Assembly (NCBI GenBank): GCA_016748015.1
Contig: JAAOMT010000168.1
Location: forward strand, 1-30,681
Origin: Geosiphon pyriformis
Taxonomy: Eukaryota; Glomeromycota; Glomeromycetes; Archaeosporales; Geosiphonaceae
Reading direction: 5' to 3'
Length of the DNA: 30,681 nt
The notes under the pieces are model-generated. The model did not search any database and was not told the DNA's origin. It saw nothing but the letters and a program-made list of their open reading frames with translations. Position 1 is the stretch's first letter. Every line of letters starts with the position of its first letter. A program made the translations under genes and the position numbers. This document shows, piece after piece, positions 11,613 through 21,282 of this stretch.

Positions 11613-13040
11613 TCTTTTTTCACAAAATAAATATGATATTCAAATATTTTAAATATATTTATATGAAAGTAAATGCAACTTTTTAAATGTGTCAATAACT
11701 TATTTTACCTAAAAAATTATTAAAGGATAACTTTTTTATCACTCTAATATTTTTTTCCTAAAAATCTCAATATTATTTAAAAAGGAATGCTATATCACTA
11801 CTTTGTAGTCTACAATTTATTTGTGAGTGATAGCTTTGAAAAAAAATTTTAAGAGAATTCTCAAATTTTAATTAATGAAGTTGAACCAATTGAAAAATTA
11901 ATTTAACGTCATTTTAATATCTTTGATTTATAAATTTCACATATTCAGAAATTTTATTTTCCCTTAAGATGAAGATATTTCCTATTTTTAGATAATTATT
12001 AGCATGAAATACTTCCAAGTTCTTCAATTCCAAAAAATTATGAATTTTATTTCTAAATCTACTATTCCCTTCATCATCCTCTTATTGAAGCAATCTTATC
12101 ATTAAAGTCATCAAATGGTATTAAATAACTGGATTAAAGGTTGCAATAATTATGAAAATAAAAGTGTTTAATTTTTCTAATTGTATAAAAGTTTTTTTTA
12201 AAATTCATGTTTTTACAGTTGCTTTAACAAAAATCAAAGAATTTATTATATATAAATAAAATAATATATTAACCAATTTTAATAATAATATGTTATTTTA
12301 GTTTAAAAAATATACAAATTTATAATATTTTATATACCATTTTTTGCAATAATAAATGAATAATATTTACGCAAAACTATGCAAATTGTTATATATATAT
12401 ATATATATATATTAATAATATTTTGTAATTATACTTTGTTTTTCTGCTACTTTTTTTATAATTGTTTTAATAATCTATTTTTAAGTTACAATAAATACCT
12501 ATTTTTTATGTTAATTTTATATTGTATAAGACATTTTTAAATTTTAAACAAATTTACAAATTTTTTTATAGCATTCCATTTTTAAAAGAAATTTTGGCAG
12601 TTAGTTTGAATATCATTCATTAAAAATAATGTTACTTGTAGTTCTAAAATAAATCAATATTTTCATTTCCAAAATACATCCATGAATATATATTTAAGAA
12701 TACGATTGTTTTTATACATTTTATAATGTTTTCATTAAACATTTAGTTTTATTTTATTTTTAATAAATTCTTTTAATTCATTATAATAATTCCACATAGA
12801 GCTTTACCAAATTTGAGGCCCTAAGTTAGATGACATAATTCATCGATGTCAATGATTTTAAGCTTAAATTCAAGTCTTAAAAACAACGTCTTACTATTTG
12901 TCAAAATGAACTAAGAATTTTTTTCTTCAAGATTAAAATGACTTTTAAATCTTTTTATATCACAGTTTCTTTTGCAATATTATACCAATACTGATTATAA
13001 TAAGCTGTAGTTTTTTGACTATAGAATAGTAAAAGAAAAT
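11613..13040. other. AT-rich intergenic stretch
   Basis: No gene-like frame seen. It contains an (AT)n tract of about 11 units at 12391-12412. Its start presumably holds the 3' UTR of the lipase-like gene. Confidence 0.6.
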
Positions 13041-14165
13041 GTGAATCCATACCAAGTAGAGTTGCTCAGTAGTAAATGTTCTTTTAGCCACTGGAAAGTA
13101 AGTTTTGTCGATTGTAAGGCAAATATTTTTATTACCCGAGACATTTTACATGGCTTAACTCGTGATCCATCTTCGGCTCCTGGTCCAGCTCTCGCATCCA
13201 AAGGTGTCGAGGTGGTTAAGGCTAATTTATCAAATAGCAAAGATGTGGAGCGAAATACATCAATTGTAATAATTTATATGACAAATTTGTTAAAAAGTAA
13301 TAAGTAATTCATTAACTGATCTTTTATTAGATGTATGGGAGAAAAAATTTAAGATTCATCACAAATTTAATATGAATTTCACCAAAGATCTTTTGTTTCA
13401 ATTATATTTCACTCTCTGATGCAGATGCCAGATCAAAAGGACTTACAATAATGCTTTTCACTTAACAGAGATTAAGCAAATTTCTTTACTATAAAGAAGG
13501 CTATGTAGAAATAAAAGTCCCAATTTTTCAGGCTGACTTTTTGATACTTATTTTTAATGCTCTCAATAATACAAAGGTAAACATCTAATATAAAGTTTTA
13601 TTAAAAAATGGGTTTAAATGGTTGATATTTGATGATTAATTATCACTTTTAGTTTTCCAATCTTTTTTTTAACCAATTGTAGCTAAAATAATCGAAAGAC
13701 CACAGAAATGGAATTGAAAAAGTGTCAGAATACATTATCTTTTAAGAAATTGTCGAAACTTTGACCAAAGGTAACTGAAATGACGTTTAATATTTCACTT
13801 AGACACAACTTTCTAATCCAAATTTCCAAAAAGAATTTTACAAAAATCCCATTATTATCATATATTAAGTGACGGGTAAAGAACATCGTTTCATCTCACT
13901 TTCTAAAAAGGAAACTGCCAAAGAGGCTCCGCACTTGACAAATGATGAAATATTTCATATGTTAGTGATCGCAAAACTTTTTATCTTTAATGTTTCATTA
14001 TCAATATTAACTTCTAATTTCATATAATTCTTAATACTTGATTTTCATATGACAGAATAGATGAGATCAAAGGATTTTGGATACTTTGAAGGAGATGCGG
14101 CTCTTAATGATCTTTCTATCATTACCTTTGAACAGTATGCTCAAAGAAAGTATGGAGAAAAGTAA
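13041..14165 (+). pseudogene. NmrA-like (Rossmann-fold) protein remnant
   Basis: The 5' piece at about 13152-13304 reads GLTRDPSSAPGPALASKG followed by VEVVKANLSNSKDVE. This is the hallmark beta-strand/NADP-side region of NmrA-like proteins, where a 'TRDP' motif precedes 'GVEVVxADLxDxxSL'. A later piece at 13869-13970 reads VTGKEHRFISLSKKETAKE and then DEIFHM. The last piece, 14061-14165, reads DFGYFEGDAALNDL and ITFEQYAQRKYGEK before a stop; it resembles the family's C-terminal 'YYG...TFEEW' end. The region between 13305 and 13868, and the region before 13150 where the GxxGxxG dinucleotide-binding loop belongs, are not recognisable. Frames change between pieces and a TAA precedes the second. 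NmrA-like proteins are NAD(P)-binding redox sensors or reductase relatives. I judge this a decayed copy; an unusual exon structure is the alternative. Confidence 0.55.
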
Positions 14166-15240
14166 ATTATTGAAAAATGAACTTGATTGTTGTTGGTTCA
14201 TGATATTATGGATGTTCTCAATCAAATTAATCTTGGGGTTAATTTTTTCGAATAATTTGTTGTGAATAAAATTTATGTATTGATGTTTTCAAGAATTCAA
14301 TTTCAATATTGTAAGCCTTACTAATACTTTTTGAAAAAAATATAACTTATTTATCTATCACGTTAGAAATGTAAAATTTTACACCTTTCGCCTTAAATCT
14401 GAATCCGATTTTCAGGGGAAACCAAATCCCTGTTTGATTTAATCGACAGAATTCCTATCTTATAAAGTGAAAATCTAGAGCCTTTGAGTTTTTAAAAAAA
14501 ATTAAAATTCTATTCATTGAAACGTACAAAAAATATTTTAAGTTAATTATATTCTTTTTATTATATTTTTCCAAGTTAACAAAATATTTCAATTTCCAAT
14601 CTATGTATAAAAAACTCAAGATTAAGCCATATATTAATACTAGTGCTTCTCTAACTCATTGAAAATTCATGCCTGATATTCATTAAATCAGTTTAAAGCC
14701 AGATTTTATATTATTTACAATTCTATATTTTTTAAAATTAATATTTGGAAGGAATGATTCATTTTCAAAAATAATATAAATTAAACTGAAAAACTTAAAA
14801 TTTGAAAACTTTGTTTATCAGTATGGGGTTTGTTTTAAAATATTGGAAAGCTCTTTGACATTTAATAATCATTTGATATTTTGCTTCAAAAATTAACAGC
14901 CATATACTTTAATTATTGAAAAGGCTATAGTTATTTTTAAAAAGATTATTATGCATAAATAATTTTATTTTAATTGATTTTTTGCTAAAAGATTTCAAAA
15001 TATTTTTCGTATAAATTTAAATTGGTTCTTCTAAATCTTATGTAATTTTAAACGAAATAAATTTAATATTTAGAAGGCAATCTATTATTGGACTTAGGAA
15101 TTCAAGGACATGGAATACTTGAAAGAACGCGATCGTTTCAAAATACTCGAGTTACGATAACAGTTACAAAATTTTTACCACCATGAATTTATCCTCTCTT
15201 GTTAAATCCCAAAAGTCAGAAAAACTCCCAAGAAATAAAT
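14166..15240. other. AT-rich intergenic stretch
   Basis: No coding-like frame, RNA gene or repeat recognised. It separates the 3' ends of the NmrA-like remnant (+) and the lipase-like gene (-), which are convergent. Confidence 0.55.
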
Positions 15241-15341
15241 TTATACTTGATTATCACAGCGTCCCATTGTAACCCCAAAATAAGGACCAACATGAGCCCA
15301 TGATTCCAAATCATCAATTGTCCCCTGATTACATTCCTTTA

Positions 15342-15383
<42 letters not shown>

Positions 15384-16691
15384 ATCAAAATCATATAGAT
15401 GTAATTTAGCAAATTTGAAAATCAAATAAACCATAGCAAGCGATCTCCGTTATTTACCTGATTCTCACCATGTGTTGCACCCCACTTTGGTCGATATCCT
15501 CGGCAGTTAAAATAAACATAGCCACCCTCTATAGTTTTTTTGTTAAGACAATCGCATTCATCATGCGTTAACCAAAACTCTCTATCATGGTGTAAAAATT
15601 TTGGTGGTGGATGAAATGAGCGAGGGACGTAATCATTTGAATGCGTTATTCTTTGCACTTTCACAAATTGGTTGAGAAAGATAGCAAGTGAAACATCACC
15701 AATTCGTGGCTGACCAAATGTTGTGACTAGTATTTTTTGTTAATTGAACCATTGTTAAAACAGTGGATCTGATAATAGAGAGCGGCGAGAACAGCATAAG
15801 CTAAATTTTATTCAGAAATTATTAAAAAAGATTTACATTGAATCGCCCAAAATTAAAAAATCATAAAAATTTTAAAATTGCAAAATGAAATATGAAACTT
15901 ACCACCACCAACTCCATGTCCAACAAAATTTAAATCAAAAGAAAGAAAAGGATCAAGCTTTTCAATAATTTCCCCTTTCATTTTTTTTACATCCTCATTC
16001 CATACTGAATCTACATATGTTTGATTTAAATATAGTTTTCCTTGTTTCAATAATTTAAAAGTTATACGTGCCAATTTAACTTCTCGAGTTTCCCATTGCA
16101 TACGGGATAACATTTCCCCAACGAAATAAATAATCACGCGATTATGTCTTTTGTCAAAAACAATTTCAAAGCTTGGGGCTATTTTTCAAAAAGAATTTTA
16201 ATGTAATTTCAATATAATATCAGGATTTTTAATTGAAATTCAGAAAAAGTACATTTTGGTTTTTGCGTAGTCCTTTTTCTTCCATTAGAATTATCCACTG
16301 TTTCCGTGCAATAGGCCATATTAGCGTATTGTGCAACATGAAACATTAAAAGTTTATAGGCATCGTTCAAATTTTGTACCGTTCTGTATGGATAAGGTGG
16401 AAGGTTTTGATGTTCAGGATTAAGAGAGGGATGAGGACTCTTATTCCGAATTCTTTTATAAATTCTTGGACGTTTATCGAAAGTCATTGAAAGATTTGAA
16501 TTTTTATTGATTGAATATTGAATCTGTTGATATATAAAAGTTTTCTCGAAACTTTTATTAACCAGAGAAAATTCATTTTTTGAAAATATTTCATATTTAA
16601 TTTGAAAATTATTCAAAAATAAAAAAAGTATCAGGGAAACCTGACTAGTTAATATAATAAAAATTTTTTTAGTTATATTGAAAGTTTTCAT
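15241..16691 (-). CDS. Class 3 lipase-like protein lacking the nucleophile Ser, four exons, one frameshift
   Basis: On the minus strand the exons are 16691-16253, 16178-15903, 15800-15458 and 15336-15241, with introns of 74, 102 and 121 nt. The ATG at 16691 places a predicted membrane anchor at residues 10-26; an upstream in-frame ATG at 16757 is less likely. Conserved blocks are FHVAQYANMAYC, FEIVFDKRHNRVIIYFVG, NFVGHGVGG, TTFGQPRIGDVSLAIF, ITHSNDYVP, DREFWLTHDECDC, and ECNQG through AHVGPYFGVTMGRC. The elbow Ser is replaced by Gly235, while the Asp (about 295) and the C-terminal His (about 368) are kept. Exon 3 is one base short of frame: the shift lies between the ALYYQ and TTFGQP blocks, most simply at the A6 run (T6 on the plus strand, 15733-15738). 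Either the gene is freshly inactivated or a base was lost in sequencing or assembly. Counting the missing base, the product would be 384 residues. Intron 3 carries an (ATT)n tract. Confidence 0.8.
15342..15382. repeat. (ATT)n microsatellite in a lipase intron
   Basis: About 13-14 units. It lies a few bases from the 3' splice site (AATTAAAG) of the last intron of the minus-strand lipase-like gene, so length variation here could affect splicing. Confidence 0.93.
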
Positions 16692-18545
16692 CTTTTTCAA
16701 ATTACAATTAATCTCTTTTGAAAGTTTGCAATTATATACACAGTAGTTAAAGATCAAAAAATTTCGGATTAATCTTTGGACTATCTGCCAGATTTGTCAT
16801 CTGAAATTAATATATTTATACATTATTTCTTTTTAATTACTCTTTTTAAGAATTATCAATCAGATAATTATGCTAAATTTTCGGCTTAAAATTCGGTAAG
16901 GTGATAACATCGATCGTTGTTGAATGATAAATTTAATCAGCGAAAAATAAATTGTCGATTATTTAAAGGTTTATTCTAAACAAATTTTATTTCAATATTA
17001 GTATTCAGAAACACTTAATTAAGTATTCGAGAATGCCCCATCTAGAGAAATTCTCCAGCTCCAACTTTGATTGGAGTTGCTATTGATCATCTACATCAGA
17101 ATGGAATTCAAAATAAGAAATATTGTGTATTATAAATATTTTGATGATAAATAACATATTATTATCTTGGTCTCCGCTTATAATTGATTATCTCTATTTG
17201 TATCCTATCAAGCCGAATACGTCAAATCTCCTTTATTGAAATTTTAGATCTTTTAAAATCAAAATCAAATCTTCTATCTAGAAAAGATGACTGTTAGTCA
17301 TTTTTAAAAAATTTTCTAAAAGATTTTCAATAAAAAATAAATTTACCTAATCTAAACTCGTTGGCTCTTTTATCATCACCTAACAAAACTCCCCATTTTT
17401 ACAATACACAGACCCCGTCAATGTTTATCGAATAAATTATATGTTAATTTTATGGTTAGTTCTGAATTTCGTGATGAAACTTTTTTATATCGTGAAATGT
17501 GATTGAAAAGTTTTGATTCAATTTATAATTGAGGAATATATAATGGCCGAGTTCAACAGATTTGTGATTACTATTCATCACCCTAAAATAATTTAAAAAT
17601 CTTAGCTTAAGGTTTTAGGGCAAATTAGTTTTACTTTGTAATAAAATTGAATAAAAGTTATATTAAAGAGCCAGATTAAATGTAAAAGCTCCCTATAATT
17701 TTTTTTTAAAAGCATAAAAGTTTTTATCTGTTTGTACAGTTATAAATTTTTTTCATCTAAATGACATTGTTCAATTTAGTGATTCCATCTTTGTGTAAAA
17801 TTCGAACTAGATTACTTTTTTTTTTTTTTAAAAAAAAAAAAAAAAGAGTTGAAAATTTGAGAATTCATGACTTAACTGAATTGTCAAGAGCGAAAATTGA
17901 AGTAAATATTTTGTAGCTTTTTAAATGAATCATGCATATATGATATTTTATGTAAAGTTACGAAATTTTTTTTCTAGATCTTTTGCATCAAGGTTACTAA
18001 AATGTTTTTCTAAAATATGGCTCATTAGCGACATAAGTATTTATAAGATTTTAACTATATAGTGTTTTTTTTAAGATATTTTGTCATTATAATGTAAAGT
18101 ATTAAGCAAAATAAAAAAGATTTTTTTAAAATTCTTTTCACTATGACGCTTTTCTTTCCAAAGATACTTTTATCTCAGAATCAGTTCATTTTCATTGTTT
18201 TGATCATTAGAAGTAATATTTGAAAATGAGATTTCTCAAAAATAATTAATTTTTATTTCAGGCACTCTAATTGAAATTTTTTCATTATAATAAGGGAATT
18301 TTTTCATGTTGATTTATTGATAAAATTCATAAAACAATTTCTAAACAATGGTTTAATTAAATTGGTGTTATTGACTCATTGAAATCCCAAGAGACTTTAC
18401 ATAAGCGAGAGCCAAGGAAATTACCTTAAAAATTTTTAGTAAAGCTTATCACTGATAAAGAAGAGTGATATACGTTTTGGAGGCGAAAAAATCTCAACTC
18501 TTTGGTTTTTCATCAAGACAATGACATTTGTGTTTCAGACGATCT
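16692..18545. other. Intergenic stretch with little visible structure
   Basis: Holds the upstream regions of the lipase-like gene (-) and Sel1 gene A (+). The only clear structure is the T14/A16 palindrome at 17816-17845. Short coding-like stretches around 17056-17230 could not be assigned. Confidence 0.5.
17816..17845. repeat. T14-A16 palindromic homopolymer junction
   Basis: Fourteen T are followed directly by sixteen A, so the tract is self-complementary and could fold on itself in either strand. Confidence 0.9.
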
Positions 18546-18608
18546 CTACCCGTTTAATCAATCTAGCGTTTCAGATTTCTTGAAGGCCTAGCCTTTTCAG
18601 GAATGTGA
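18546..18608 (+). promoter_or_regulatory. Upstream block shared with Sel1 gene B
   Basis: CTACCCGTTTAA, CTAGCGTTTCAGATTTCTT and the following AGCCTTTTCAGGAATGTGA recur in the same order and orientation upstream of Sel1 gene B (28729-28651 on the minus strand). It lies about 85-150 bp before the ATG. It is GC-richer than its flanks, which fits a retained promoter or 5' UTR element. A recent duplication with no selection on the block is the alternative. Confidence 0.55.
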
Positions 18609-18693
18609 AACCTTATTTATTAACAAGAAAAACTCCTTTAAAAATCCTTTACCCATAACAAAATATTAAATCTATTTGTGTTGCTTGAAAATC

Positions 18694-20409
18694 ATGTCTT
18701 CAATTTCATCGATTGAAAACGCAACTTCACCCCTCGACTGGCTTGAAGGAACATTGATTGTCATCCAAAAAAATTTGGCCATTTTTCCAGCCAGTAAATA
18801 TTCAAAGGTTGCTGAATTAGTGAAAAACTATCTTTTGCGCAATCTGAAAACACCAAAAGATTTGTTCGATTGCTTGAATAAGAAAAATTCACAGTGTTTG
18901 ATAAATAATATTTTACTCGGCTTTTCTTTAGAACATGGGATTGGAACTATTCCTAATTTAACAAAAGCATTTCTAGAATATCAAAAAGCAGCGAAGGCAA
19001 AAAATTCTTTTGGACAATTCTTCTTAGGTTATTGTTATGATAATGGAATTGGTACTTCACAAGATCAAGGAAAAGCATTTGAACTCTATTCAAAAGCAGC
19101 AGAGGTGGGACATACAAATGCACAAGAAAGTCTTGCAAATTGTTATCTGAATGGAAGGGGAACAACAAAAAATTCAGAAAAAGCATTTGAACTTTATTCA
19201 AAAGCAGCAGAGGCAGGACATTTAAAGGCACAATATAATCTTGCACTTTGTTATGATAATGGAGAAGGAACGATAAAAAATTCAGAAAAAGCATTTGAAC
19301 TCTATTCAAAAGCAGCAGAGGCGGGACATTTAGATTCACAATACAATCTTGCAGTTTGTTATGCTAATGGAGAAGGAACGACAAAAAATTCAGAAAAAGC
19401 ATTTGAACTCTATTCAAAAGCAGCAGAGGCGGGAGATCTTGATGCCAAATACAATCTTGCACTTTGTTATGTTAATGGAAAAGGAACGACAAAAAATTTA
19501 GAAAAAGCATTTGAACTTTATTCAAAAGCAGCAGAGGCAGGAGATTTAGATGCACAATACAACTTTGCACTTTGTTATCTTAATGGAAGAGGAACGACAA
19601 AAAGTTCAGAAAAAGCATTTGAGCTCTATTCAAAAGCAACAGAGGCGGGGTATTTAGATGCACAATACAATCTTGCACTTTGTTATGCTAATGGAAAAGG
19701 AATGACAAAAAATTCAGAAAAAGCATTTGAACTTTATTCAAAAGCAGCAGAGGCAGGACATGTAAATGCGCAATACAATCTTGCACTTTGTTATGTTAAT
19801 GGAAAAGGAACGACAAAAAATTTAGAAAAAGCATTTAAACTCTATTCAAAAGCAGCAGAGGCAGGACATTTAAATGCACAAAACAGTCTTGCAAATTGTT
19901 ATCTTAATGAAAGGGGAACTACAAAAAATTCAGAAAAAGCATTTGAACTTTATTCAAAAGCAGCAGAGGCAGGACATTTAAAGGCACAATATAATCTTGC
20001 ACTTTGGTATGATAATGGAGAAGGAACGACAAAAAATTCAGAAAAAGCATTTGAACTCTATTCAAAAGCAACAGAGGCGGGGTATTTAGATGCACAATAC
20101 AATCTTGCAGTTTGTTATGCTAATGGAGAAGGAACGACAAAAAATTCGGAAAAAGCATTTGAACTCTATTCAAAAGCAGCAGAGGCGGGAGATCTAGATG
20201 CACTATATAATCTTGCAGTTTGTTATAATAATGGAGAAGGAACGATAAAAAATTTAGAAAAAGCATTTGAACTCTATTTAAAAGCAGCAGAGGCGGGACA
20301 TTTAAAGGCACTATACAATCTTGAATTTTGTTATGCTAGCGGAGAAGGAACGACAAAAAATTCAGAAAAAGCACTTGAACTCTATTTAAAACAGAGGCGG
20401 AACATTTAA
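18694..20409 (+). CDS. Sel1-repeat protein A, 3' end frameshifted
   Basis: An intronless frame of 571 residues. The ATG at 18694 is chosen because gene B starts at the equivalent ATG (MSS-SSIENATSPLDWLEG). Residues 1-90 form a domain that I do not recognise. A degenerate repeat follows at 91-126, then twelve 36-residue Sel1-like units (KAFELYSKAAEAG..AQYNLALCY.NG.GTTKNSE), each exactly 108 nt. Sel1 units are paired antiparallel helices, TPR-like, that act as protein-interaction scaffolds. In the thirteenth unit four bases are missing near 20390 compared with the other units (LYLK then QRR instead of LYLKAAEAG). This shifts the frame to an early TAA, while further repeat sequence continues out of frame to about 20480. 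The protein may still be made in shortened form. Partner and function are unknown. Confidence 0.88.
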   Translation: MSSISSIENATSPLDWLEGTLIVIQKNLAIFPASKYSKVAELVKNYLLRNLKTPKDLFDCLNKKNSQCLINNILLGFSLEHGIGTIPNLTKAFLEYQKAAKAKNSFGQFFLGYCYDNGIGTSQDQGKAFELYSKAAEVGHTNAQESLANCYLNGRGTTKNSEKAFELYSKAAEAGHLKAQYNLALCYDNGEGTIKNSEKAFELYSKAAEAGHLDSQYNLAVCYANGEGTTKNSEKAFELYSKAAEAGDLDAKYNLALCYVNGKGTTKNLEKAFELYSKAAEAGDLDAQYNFALCYLNGRGTTKSSEKAFELYSKATEAGYLDAQYNLALCYANGKGMTKNSEKAFELYSKAAEAGHVNAQYNLALCYVNGKGTTKNLEKAFKLYSKAAEAGHLNAQNSLANCYLNERGTTKNSEKAFELYSKAAEAGHLKAQYNLALWYDNGEGTTKNSEKAFELYSKATEAGYLDAQYNLAVCYANGEGTTKNSEKAFELYSKAAEAGDLDALYNLAVCYNNGEGTIKNLEKAFELYLKAAEAGHLKALYNLEFCYASGEGTTKNSEKALELYLKQRRNI

Positions 20410-20460
20410 ATGCACAATATAACCTTGCACTTTGTAATAATGGAGAAGGAAAGATGAGAA
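18964..20460 (+). repeat. 108-bp coding tandem repeat array (Sel1 gene A)
   Basis: All complete units are exactly 108 bp. Units starting at 19072 (four units) closely match the four starting at 19828, an offset of 756 bp or seven units. This reveals a higher-order duplication within the array. Confidence 0.9.
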
Positions 20461-20480
20461 ATTCAGAAAATTCAGATGAG
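20410..20480 (+). pseudogene. Out-of-frame tail of the Sel1 array
   Basis: Read one frame away from gene A, this gives HLNAQYNLALC, then NNGEG and RNSENSDE: one more decayed Sel1 unit. It lacks one codon relative to the standard unit. It ends at GAG|GTATTT, which resembles a 5' splice site. Confidence 0.7.
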
Positions 20481-20556
20481 GTATTTCCTTTTAAGAAATC
20501 TATGTGATTCTTATTATTCTAGTTCTTATCTAACACTAAAAACTATATTTATATAG

Positions 20557-21282
20557 TTCATGGACATCATAAAAGCGCCACATGCAAATACATCCTTGAA
20601 TGCTATGGAACCACAAAAGACGTTACAACTGATTAATTTGCTATGGTTCTACCATTTGCCGAATATGGGGACCTTAGAAATTTTCTCGAGAACAACGAAA
20701 ACACTCTTATTTGGGGCATGTTTCTTCGTATTATTTTTCAAATCGCCAGAAGCCTAAGATTTATACATGCATCAAAACTGGTGCATGGGGACTGGCATCC
20801 TGAAAATATCTTTGCATTGAAAACGAACCCCTTAATAGTTGTCATTTCTGATCTTGGACTCTGTCGTCCTGCAGATGACACTCCACAGTCTGGAAAAATT
20901 TATAGTGTTCTTGAGTATCTTGCGCCCAAAATTTGCAAAGGGGGTTTTGGACTAAGTATAGCGATATATACAACTTTGCCATCATTTCCAGTGAAATTAT
21001 TTCAGGAGAAAGACCTTTGAATAATACAGATTCTATTTACGTGCAATTTGATGTGATTTATGAAAGCGTCCTATAATCAAAAAACATACACCTCAATGTA
21101 TTCACGTATTCTCGTGATACTGCAAACAGCTTCAACATAGAGTTATTGCTGCTCGTGATAATTGTAACTTAAATCAACCCATCCGTGAAAAAATACTTTA
21201 TTCTGACGAGACACAAGATGCTATGCGAGACAAGATACAGAAGCCGGTTAACCTCAAAACCAGGATTTTCTACAAATGGTAA
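20557..21282 (+). pseudogene. Protein kinase domain pseudogene, 5'-truncated
   Basis: Starting just after an acceptor-like TTTATATAG, the frame reads HHKSATCKYILECYGTTKD, a TAA stop at 20634-20636, then MVLPFAEYGDLRNFLENN, the helix-E region, the catalytic loop VHGDWHPENIF, ISDLGLCRP and EYLAPK. After a frameshift near 20945 the kinase continues as KYSDIYNFAIISSEIISGER. Another shift precedes RPIIKKHTPQC, and coding-like sequence runs on to a TAA at 21280-21282. This is the tyrosine-kinase-like type common in these fungi. The glycine loop and ATP-binding Lys are absent, so the 5' end is missing. The catalytic loop is HGD rather than HRD, the DFG motif is DLG, and APE is APK. It cannot encode an active kinase. 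It lies 76 bp after the decayed Sel1 tail. Confidence 0.85.

Noticed and set aside
15342-15382. CRISPR-like or structured repeat
   Set aside because: Simple trinucleotide microsatellite in an intron; no spacers, and the sequence is eukaryotic.
17056-17230. Possible kinase-like piece (AIDHLHQNGI) in the gap before Sel1 gene A
   Set aside because: The match covers only about ten residues resembling the segment before a kinase catalytic loop. No HRD motif follows and no other kinase block is in order, so it cannot be supported.
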